From the NCBI GenBank assembly GCA_017412025.1, contig JAFQOY010000280.1, positions 1 through 6,707 of the forward strand: DNA of 6,707 bases. Direction: 5' to 3'. A model generated the notes under the pieces. That model saw nothing but the letters and a program-made list of their open reading frames with translations, made no database searches and was not told the origin of the DNA. A program made the translations under genes and the position numbers. The DNA is from Clostridia bacterium. Lineage in GTDB: Bacteria; Bacillota_A; Clostridia; Christensenellales; Aristaeellaceae. Position 1 is the first letter of the stretch; each line of letters starts with the position of its first letter. Below are positions 1-4,959 of this stretch, piece by piece.

Positions 1-897
1 ATCGTTCTGGGTTCCTACGGCTCCGGCGTTTCCATGGCCGGCGGCGAGGTTTTTGCCGACGCTGAAGTGCCGGCGATCGCCTGCTCTGCGACCAACCCGG
101 GCGTTACCTCTCTGTGCGATTACTACTGGCGCGTCTGCTTCCTGGATCCGATCCAGGTCACCGTCATGGCGAACTTCGCCAAGGACGAATTCGGCGCGAA
201 GACGGCGTACGTCCTCAGCCAGCTGGGCGACGATTACACCACGGGCCTTGCGACCTACTTTGCCAAGGCGTTTGAGGGCATGGGCGGCACGGTGATCAAC
301 GAGCAGTTCACCGAGGGCACTTCCGATTACACCGCTTACCTGAACAACGCGATCAACGGCGGCGCGGACGTCATCTTCTGCCCGACCAGCACCACCGTTG
401 CCTCTCTGCTGATCAACCAGGCTGCTTCCATGAATATCGCCATGCCGCTGCTGGCCGGCGACACTTGGGAGTCCTCCGTTATCCTCGATGCTGCCAAGGG
501 CACCAACCTGACGATCTGCATGTCCACCTTCTTTGATGAGAACGACGAGTCCTCTCCGCAGGCGGCTGAGTTTGTTCAGGGCTTCAAGGCTTGGCTGAAT
601 GCCAACCCGGATAAGAAGACCAACAACGGCGGCAACGACATCGTCGCGGCGGTTTCTGCTCTGGGCTATGATGCGTACATGGTCGCGATCGAGGCGATCA
701 AGGCGGCTGACTCTATCGACGGCGCGGCGATTGCCGAGGTTCTTCCGTCCGTGACCACCGTTGGCGTCACCGGCTCCATCTCCTTTGATGAGATCGGCGA
801 TGCGAACAAGGATATGGCTTACATCAAGAAGGCCAATACCGAGACGGTTGCGTTCGACTTCGTGAAGACCCAGTCGGTCGCGGAGCTCGCGCAGTAA
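1..897 (+). CDS. livK: Branched-chain amino acid ABC transporter substrate-binding protein, 5'-truncated
   Basis: The reading frame is open from base 1 and ends at TAA 895-897, giving 298 residues. The protein begins inside a beta strand (IVLGSYGSGVS), so the start, signal peptide and roughly the first 90 residues lie upstream. The ATG at 34 is internal. The visible part matches the periplasmic-binding-protein fold type I of the LivJ/LivK family: a GSGVS ligand-loop region near the start, the SATNPGVTS segment, the YWRVCFLDP segment, then the second lobe with GDDYTTGLA and a DVIFCPTS strand. The family captures leucine, isoleucine, valine or related amino acids outside the membrane and delivers them to LivHM; the exact ligand cannot be read here. 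In a Bacillota host it would be a lipoprotein, but the N-terminus is not in view. Thr is mostly ACC, unlike the ACG-rich permease genes downstream. A 12-bp stem-loop follows the stop codon. Confidence 0.95.
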   Translation: MVLGSYGSGVSMAGGEVFADAEVPAIACSATNPGVTSLCDYYWRVCFLDPIQVTVMANFAKDEFGAKTAYVLSQLGDDYTTGLATYFAKAFEGMGGTVINEQFTEGTSDYTAYLNNAINGGADVIFCPTSTTVASLLINQAASMNIAMPLLAGDTWESSVILDAAKGTNLTICMSTFFDENDESSPQAAEFVQGFKAWLNANPDKKTNNGGNDIVAAVSALGYDAYMVAIEAIKAADSIDGAAIAEVLPSVTTVGVTGSISFDEIGDANKDMAYIKKANTETVAFDFVKTQSVAELAQ

Positions 898-935
898 TCA
901 GCAGCTGCTTCATACGGCTTCTGAACGCTCATTCT

Positions 936-965
936 GCCGAACCTGCATACTCCTGCAGGTTCGGC
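936..965 (+). promoter_or_regulatory. Stem-loop between livK and livH (mRNA stabiliser or partial terminator)
   Basis: This is a perfect 12-bp inverted repeat: GCCGAACCTGCA (936-947), loop TACTCC, then TGCAGGTTCGGC (954-965). It lies 38 nt after the livK stop and 72 nt before the livH start. The next bases are GTTTCGCG, so there is no good U-tract; a fully efficient intrinsic terminator is unlikely. Such structures after binding-protein genes typically protect the upstream message from 3' exonucleases or let only part of transcription through, which raises binding protein relative to permease. The structure is read directly; the role is inferred. Confidence 0.75.
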
Positions 966-1023
966 GTTTCGCGTTAAGGACGAATGAAGAAGGAGTCAAG
1001 GGATTCTTTTCCTTCAACAAGAC

Positions 1024-1028
1024 GGAGG
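1024..1028 (+). promoter_or_regulatory. Ribosome binding site of livH
   Basis: GGAGG lies 9 nt before ATG 1038 and decides the livH start. The in-frame upstream ATG at 984 has only AGGA ending 3 nt before it, and would add 18 hydrophilic, Arg-rich residues that do not belong to LivH. Confidence 0.85.
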
Positions 1029-1037
1029 CTTTGTACA

Positions 1038-1916
1038 ATGATCGATAAAATCCTGCCTTACCTGCTGTCGGGCATTTCGGTGGGCGGTCAGTATGCGCTC
1101 ATTGCCGTCGGCTACACGATGGTCTACGGCATTCTGCGTCTGATCAACTTTGCGCATGGTGATATTTTCACGGCAGCAGGCTTTTTTATGGTGTATCTGA
1201 CGACGATGCTGCCCGTGCAGATTGCCATTCCCGTGGTTGTGGTGCTGACGGTTCTGCTCGGCGTTACGGTAGAGCGCATTGCCTATAAGCCGCTTCGCTC
1301 TGCGCCGCGCATGTCCGTCATGATTTCCGCCATCGGCGTGTCCTATCTGCTGCAGAATCTGATGTGGTATGTGACCGGCGGTCTGGCCAAGCAGTACCCG
1401 GTGATCCCGTGGATTTCCGATTCGATTACCATCGGCAAGGCGACGACGAAGATCGTCACGCTTGTTACGCCGCTGCTGACGATCGTACTCGTTCTTGCTT
1501 TGGTTACCATCATCCAGAAGACGAAGATCGGCATGGCCATGCGCGCCGTTTCCAAGGACTTTGAAACTGCTCAGCTGATGGGCATCAAGATCAATTCTGT
1601 CATTTCTACGACGTTTATCATCGGCTCACTGCTGGCAGCTGTCGGTTCTGTGCTGTATTTCTCCAATTACACGTCCGTCACGCCGACTGTCGGCGCCATG
1701 CCGGGTCTCAAGGCTTTTGTTGCCGCCGTCTTTGGCGGCATCGGATCGATTCCAGGCGCGGTCATCGGCGCGTTTATCATCGGCATCTGCGAAAACATCA
1801 TCAAGGCGCTGGGGTATACGACTTTCTCTGATGCGTTTACGTTTGCGCTTCTGATCGTCATCCTGCTGTTCAAGCCCACTGGCCTGTTCGGCGAAAAAAC
1901 CTCCGAGAAGGTCTGA
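1038..1916 (+). CDS. livH: Branched-chain amino acid ABC transporter permease LivH
   Basis: This integral membrane protein of 292 residues, a usual LivH length, pairs with LivM to form the transport channel. The N-terminus carries the family hallmark GYTMVYGILRLINFAHGD after a first membrane helix with GGQYALIAVG. Most of the chain is strongly hydrophobic, with several membrane segments. The cytoplasmic coupling loop that docks on the ATPase is seen at about residues 165-185 (GMAMRAVSKDFETAQLMGI), and the glycine-rich AAVFGGIGSIPGAVIGA segment near residue 230 is typical of both LivH and LivM. The start at 1038 is chosen for its GGAGG site and because family similarity begins there; a longer form from 984 is rejected. 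Thr is mostly ACG, in contrast to livK. livM follows after 10 nt. Confidence 0.96.
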   Translation: MIDKILPYLLSGISVGGQYALIAVGYTMVYGILRLINFAHGDIFTAAGFFMVYLTTMLPVQIAIPVVVVLTVLLGVTVERIAYKPLRSAPRMSVMISAIGVSYLLQNLMWYVTGGLAKQYPVIPWISDSITIGKATTKIVTLVTPLLTIVLVLALVTIIQKTKIGMAMRAVSKDFETAQLMGIKINSVISTTFIIGSLLAAVGSVLYFSNYTSVTPTVGAMPGLKAFVAAVFGGIGSIPGAVIGAFIIGICENIIKALGYTTFSDAFTFALLIVILLFKPTGLFGEKTSEKV

Positions 1917-1921
1917 GGTGA
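1915..1921 (+). promoter_or_regulatory. Ribosome binding site of livM
   Basis: GAGGTGA, a close match to the 16S anti-Shine-Dalgarno complement, overlaps the livH TGA stop and is well spaced for ATG 1927. It argues against the in-frame GTG at 1918, which lies inside the site itself. Confidence 0.75.
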
Positions 1922-1926
1922 GCTGC

Positions 1927-2988
1927 ATGAAAAAATCAACGAAAAACCTGATCAATGTCGTGCTGCTGATTGCCATGTTCGTCGTGCTGTATTTCCTTGA
2001 GCAGCACTTTGGCCGCCGCTCCATGCTGATCACCGTTCTTAAAAAGGGCGCGATCTATGCGCTGATTGCCGTATCGATGAACCTGCTCAACGGCTTTACA
2101 GGTCTGTTTTCCCTGGGGCAGGCGGGCTTCATGCTTGTCGGCGCCTATACGTATGCCGTGCTGACGATCCCCATGGCCAAGCGCATGGCGGTTTATCAGT
2201 ATTATGATGGCGGCATTATCCAGTTTACCGCACCTGCCATCGTCGGTATTCTGGCGGCGGGCCTGCTTGCGGCGCTTCTGGCTGCGCTCATCGGCCTGCC
2301 TGTGCTCCGCCTCAAAAGCGACTATCTGGCCATCGCCACGCTCGGTTTTGCCGAGATTATCCGCGCGATTATCCAGTGGGATACGCTTGGCCCGATTACC
2401 AACGGCTCCAATCTGCTCAAGACGTATCCGACGTTTAAGTCGGTCATTCCCGTGTTTGCGGCGGCAACCATATGTATCGGCGTGATTGTTTTGCTGATCA
2501 ATTCCACGTACGGCCGCGCATTCAAGGCGATCCGCGATGATGAAATCGCTGCGGAGGCGATGGGCATCAATCTCTTCCATCACAAGCAGATGGCGTTTGT
2601 CATTTCCTCGTTCTTTGCCGGGATCGGCGGCGCGCTGCTGGCCATGTATCAGGGATCCCTTCAGGCCAATGCCTTCAAGTCGTCCATGACCTATGAGATT
2701 CTGCTGATTGTCGTCATCGGCGGCATGGGCTCGATCACCGGTTCTGTCATGGCCAGCTTCCTGTTCATCGCCTGCAGCGAATGGTGGCTGAGATTCCTTG
2801 ATACGGAGATGGTTCTCTTTGGCGGTACGTTCAAGATGCCGCTGCTGCGCTCCGGTTTCCGTATGGTTGTGTTCTCTGTCGTGATCATGATTGTCGTGCT
2901 CTTCTTCCGCAAGGGTATCATGGGCGAGAAAGAGCTATGGGATCTGTTTACGCCGAGGAAGAAGAAAAAGGAGGGCGTTAAGCCGTGA
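1927..2988 (+). CDS. livM: Branched-chain amino acid ABC transporter permease LivM
   Basis: This second channel-forming membrane protein has 353 residues. A short Lys-rich start (MKKSTKN) precedes the first membrane helix. The family signature is seen in ALIAVSMNLLNGFTGLFSLGQAGFMLVGAY, followed by the LPVLRLKSDYLAIATLGFAEIIR segment typical of LivM. The ATPase-coupling loop is at about residues 195-214 (YGRAFKAIRDDEIAAEAMGI), and the glycine-rich IVVIGGMGSITGSV motif lies near residue 265. The C-terminus is a basic cytoplasmic tail (PRKKKKEGVKP); its codons also provide the AAGGAGGG ribosome binding site (2968-2975) for livG. The stop TGA overlaps the livG start as GTGA, implying translational coupling. 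E. coli LivM is longer because of an N-terminal extension that is absent here. Confidence 0.95.
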   Translation: MKKSTKNLINVVLLIAMFVVLYFLEQHFGRRSMLITVLKKGAIYALIAVSMNLLNGFTGLFSLGQAGFMLVGAYTYAVLTIPMAKRMAVYQYYDGGIIQFTAPAIVGILAAGLLAALLAALIGLPVLRLKSDYLAIATLGFAEIIRAIIQWDTLGPITNGSNLLKTYPTFKSVIPVFAAATICIGVIVLLINSTYGRAFKAIRDDEIAAEAMGINLFHHKQMAFVISSFFAGIGGALLAMYQGSLQANAFKSSMTYEILLIVVIGGMGSITGSVMASFLFIACSEWWLRFLDTEMVLFGGTFKMPLLRSGFRMVVFSVVIMIVVLFFRKGIMGEKELWDLFTPRKKKKEGVKP

Positions 2989-3824
2989 GCCGCAATGTAT
3001 TGCATGTAGAAAACGTGACGATGCAGTTCGGCGGCGTCGTTGCGGTCAATAACCTTTCCATGGATATCAATGAGGGCGAGATTGTTGCGCTGATCGGTCC
3101 GAACGGCGCTGGCAAAACGACGGCCTTTAACTGCATCACCGGCGTGTATGAGCCGACAAACGGCAAGGTGGACTTCATGGGGGATACGATCGTAGAGAAT
3201 TATCCCTCCGGAAAAATGAAGAGCGCCTATGCCGGCGAGAATGCAGGAAAGTATACCCGCAGGGTTGTTCATACGCCGGATAAGATTACCAAAGCCGGTA
3301 TTGCGCGTACGTTCCAGAACATCCGCCTCTTCAAGAGCCAGACAGTGTTTGACAATGTGCTCATCGCCATGCACATGCGCCGCACAAGCAATGTGCTGAC
3401 GGCTACGTTCCGCCTGAATCTCAGGGAGGAGCAGAAGATGCGCGAGGAGACGATGGAGCTGCTGAAGATCGTCGGGCTTGAAAACGTCGCTGGCGAGCTG
3501 GCAACCTCCCTGCCCTATGGTCAGCAGCGCAGGCTGGAGATCGCCCGCGCGCTGGCGACGCATCCCAAGCTGCTCCTGCTTGACGAACCGGCTGCCGGCA
3601 TGAACCCGCAGGAGACGGAAGAACTGGGCGTGTTCATCAAGGACATCAAGGACAGGTTCAATCTGACGGTGTTCATGATTGAGCATCATATGAACCTGGT
3701 CATGGGCATTTCCGACCGCATCTACGTCATCGACTTCGGCAAGCAGATTGCCGAGGGAACGCCCAAAGAGGTGCGCGACAATCCTGCCGTTATCGCGGCA
3801 TATCTGGGGGTGGATGAAGAATGA
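2985..3824 (+). CDS. livG: Branched-chain amino acid ABC transporter ATPase LivG, with an insertion
   Basis: This cytoplasmic ATPase of 279 residues energises LivHM together with LivF. Visible motifs are Walker A GPNGAGKTT (38-46), Q-loop RTFQNIRLF with Gln111, the LivG-type signature LPYGQQRRLEIARAL (176-190), Walker B LLLLDEP (196-202, Asp200 and Glu201) and the switch His234 in MIEHHM. The C-terminal PAVIAAYLG is typical of the family. E. coli LivG as I recall it has 255 residues with 43 positions from the Walker A Lys to the Q-loop Gln; here there are 67, so 24 extra residues sit before the Q-loop, at about residues 72-97 (PSGKMKSAYAGENAGKYTRR and neighbours). All catalytic motifs are intact, so the protein should be active. 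It starts at GTG, overlaps livM by 4 nt, and has AAGGAGGG 9 nt upstream. Confidence 0.95.
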   Translation: MSRNVLHVENVTMQFGGVVAVNNLSMDINEGEIVALIGPNGAGKTTAFNCITGVYEPTNGKVDFMGDTIVENYPSGKMKSAYAGENAGKYTRRVVHTPDKITKAGIARTFQNIRLFKSQTVFDNVLIAMHMRRTSNVLTATFRLNLREEQKMREETMELLKIVGLENVAGELATSLPYGQQRRLEIARALATHPKLLLLDEPAAGMNPQETEELGVFIKDIKDRFNLTVFMIEHHMNLVMGISDRIYVIDFGKQIAEGTPKEVRDNPAVIAAYLGVDEE

Positions 3825-4534
3825 TTATGCTCAAGGTCACCGATCTGAAGGTGAATTATGGCGGCATTGAAGCCCTCAAGGGAATCAGCTTTGACGTCCG
3901 CCAGGGTCAGATTGTCACGCTGATCGGCGCGAACGGCGCGGGCAAATCCACGACGCTCCGTGCGATTTCCGGTCTGGTCAAGCCCAGCAGCGGCAGCATC
4001 AACTTCATGGGAAGAGACATTACCTCGCTCAATTCTCAGAAGATAGTTGCTGAAGGCATTGCCATGGTGCCGGAGGGACGCCGTGTCTTTGCTAATCTTA
4101 CGGTCAAGGAGAACCTCAAGATTGGCGCTTATCTTCGCAAGGATAAGGACGAAATCGAAGAGGGTATCAAGGATATCTATCGGCGCTTCCCGCGGCTGAA
4201 AGAACGTGAATGGCAGCTTGCCGGCACGCTCTCCGGCGGCGAGCAGCAGATGCTGGCTGTGGGCAGGGCGATGATGGCCAAGCCGAAGCTGATGATGATG
4301 GATGAGCCGTCACTCGGTCTTGCGCCGCTGGTCGTCAAGGATATCTTCTCCATCATTCGGGATCTCAAAAGCGAAGGCATTACCATCCTGCTGATTGAGC
4401 AGAATGCAAATGCGGCGCTTCGCTGCGCGGACTTTGGTTTCGTGATGGAAACCGGACGCATTACGCTTACCGGAAGCGGACGGGATTTGCTCGTCAACGA
4501 AGCGGTGAAGAGCGCCTATCTGGGCTCGAATTGA
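3821..4534 (+). CDS. livF: Branched-chain amino acid ABC transporter ATPase LivF
   Basis: This second cytoplasmic ATPase of the complex has 237 residues, the normal family length. Motifs are Walker A GANGAGKST (36-44), VPEGRRVFANLTVKENL (83-99) in the Q-loop region, signature LSGGEQQ (137-143), Walker B LMMMDEP (157-163, Asp161 and Glu162) and LLIEQNANAAL (190-200). In the last, Gln194 stands where most ABC ATPases have the switch histidine; this is a normal LivF trait, not a defect. The start at 3821 overlaps the livG stop as ATGA and has GGGGGTGGAT (3806-3815) upstream. A second ATG at 3827 is possible but less well spaced. It is the last gene of the operon: an intrinsic terminator follows within 10 nt. 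Confidence 0.96.
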   Translation: MIMLKVTDLKVNYGGIEALKGISFDVRQGQIVTLIGANGAGKSTTLRAISGLVKPSSGSINFMGRDITSLNSQKIVAEGIAMVPEGRRVFANLTVKENLKIGAYLRKDKDEIEEGIKDIYRRFPRLKEREWQLAGTLSGGEQQMLAVGRAMMAKPKLMMMDEPSLGLAPLVVKDIFSIIRDLKSEGITILLIEQNANAALRCADFGFVMETGRITLTGSGRDLLVNEAVKSAYLGSN

Positions 4535-4542
4535 TTGATTCT

Positions 4543-4571
4543 GCGCTGATTCAATTGGATCAGCGCTTTTT
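4543..4571 (+). terminator. Intrinsic terminator of the liv operon
   Basis: A 10-bp stem, GCGCTGATTC (4543-4552) and GGATCAGCGC (4557-4566) with one T-G pair, closes a 4-nt AATT loop and runs straight into TTTTT (4567-4571). It begins 8 nt after the livF stop. The opposite strand has no comparable T-tract after the stem, so it should work only on + strand transcripts. It separates liv transcription from pflB. Confidence 0.93.
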
Positions 4572-4604
4572 CGTTGCCTTTTTGACAGGAAAACTGGCGT
4601 AATT

Positions 4605-4760
4605 ATGGCAGAGAAGCCTTTGTATGCGCCCGGGTCAATCGCAGGGAACCAGTCATGCTTAAAGCGCTGCTGCGAGAATAAACATGACATGGAAGAACTG
4701 AATGATCCGCAGGCGCATATCCGTGCAGGATGCACAGAATTGTATGCGTCAGGAAATTGA
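4605..4760 (+). CDS. Doubtful 51-residue ORF, possibly not a gene
   Basis: ATG 4605 to TGA 4758-4760 would encode 51 residues starting MAEKPLYAPGS and containing four Cys (18, 22, 23, 43), two of them adjacent in KRCCEN. I recognise no family. It has no convincing ribosome binding site: AGGA at 4587-4590 lies 14 nt away. A TTGACA at 4582-4587 has no proper -10 partner. An ORF of this length is common by chance at this base composition. It is the only candidate content of the roughly 190 bases between the liv terminator and the pflB promoter region; otherwise I see nothing there. Confidence 0.12.
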   Translation: MAEKPLYAPGSIAGNQSCLKRCCENKHDMEELNDPQAHIRAGCTELYASGN

Positions 4761-4764
4761 CGAG

Positions 4765-4786
4765 CGATTTTATTGAAATAGAATCG
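4765..4786. promoter_or_regulatory. Candidate operator: 22-bp near-palindrome over the pflB -35 box
   Basis: The arms CGATTTTATT (4765-4774) and AATAGAATCG (4777-4786) flank GA and are complementary at 9 of 10 positions; the only mismatch is T4770 against G4781. The site fully covers the -35 hexamer TTGAAA (4773-4778), so a bound dimeric protein would block RNA polymerase, although an activator overlapping -35 is also possible. It does not match the FNR/CRP, Rex or Fur patterns I know, so the regulator is unknown. Confidence 0.5.
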
Positions 4787-4801
4787 AAGTTGTGGTATAT
4801 T
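4773..4801 (+). promoter_or_regulatory. Sigma-70/sigma-A promoter for pflB
   Basis: The -35 TTGAAA (4773-4778) and -10 TATATT (4796-4801) are separated by exactly 17 nt, each one base from consensus. TGG directly before the -10 gives the extended -10 TGn element. Transcription should start at about 4807-4810. This is the only strong promoter pattern I find between the liv terminator and pflB. Confidence 0.85.
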
Positions 4802-4807
4802 ATTCGC

Positions 4808-4959
4808 AAGGTAAACGCTCTTGCGGGCGTTTAAGCTGCTATAGAGAAGGGCAAGATAGAAGGCGAAGCGCAGCGTTTTCGCCGGGCTGTGATTGTCTTT
4901 AATTTATTCAAATCTGTTAGTTATTTCTAACGCTTGAAAAACGATAAGGAGAGCAGAAT
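4808..4959 (+). promoter_or_regulatory. Long structured 5' leader of pflB
   Basis: From the predicted start site to the pflB ATG there are about 150 untranslated bases. A stem AAACGCTC (4813-4820) with GGGCGTTT (4825-4832) closes a TTGC loop almost at the 5' end. A second stem pairs GGCGAA (4862-4867) with TTCGCC (4878-4883). A third pairs GTTAG (4916-4920) with CTAAC (4927-4931), shortly before the ribosome binding site. AACGCT occurs at 4814-4819 and 4929-4934, and its complement AGCGTT at 4872-4877, so rival pairings are possible. None matches a riboswitch class I can name. The 5' stem may simply stabilise the mRNA. Confidence 0.45.
4945..4953 (+). promoter_or_regulatory. Ribosome binding site of pflB
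   Basis: TAAGGAGAG is a near-consensus site, with GGAG (4948-4951) 8 nt before ATG 4960. It fixes the start even though no stop codon is reached within the window. Confidence 0.88.

Noticed and set aside
984..1037. Upstream in-frame ATG at 984 extending LivH by 18 residues
   Set aside because: AGGA lies only 3 nt before it, the added residues are hydrophilic and Arg-rich, and family similarity begins at the ATG at 1038, which has GGAGG at good spacing.
2691..3689. 332-codon open frame on the - strand
   Set aside because: It lies opposite the 3' part of livM and most of livG, both of which have full family motifs; it has no family features of its own.
4387..4410. Gln194 in place of the switch histidine in LivF as a catalytic defect
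   Set aside because: IEQNAN is the normal sequence in LivF proteins, so it is a family trait and not a mutation.
4582..4609. Perfect -35 hexamer TTGACA at 4582-4587 as a possible promoter
   Set aside because: At 16-17 nt spacing only TATGGC or ATGGCA is found, a poor -10, and there is no clear gene to serve; the pflB promoter at 4773-4801 is far better.
4916..4931. GTTAG-N6-CTAAC as a Rex redox-repressor site
   Set aside because: Rex sites have GTTAA- or GTGAA-type half sites spaced by 4 nt; spacing here is two bases too long and the inner bases differ, so it is treated only as a small leader hairpin.
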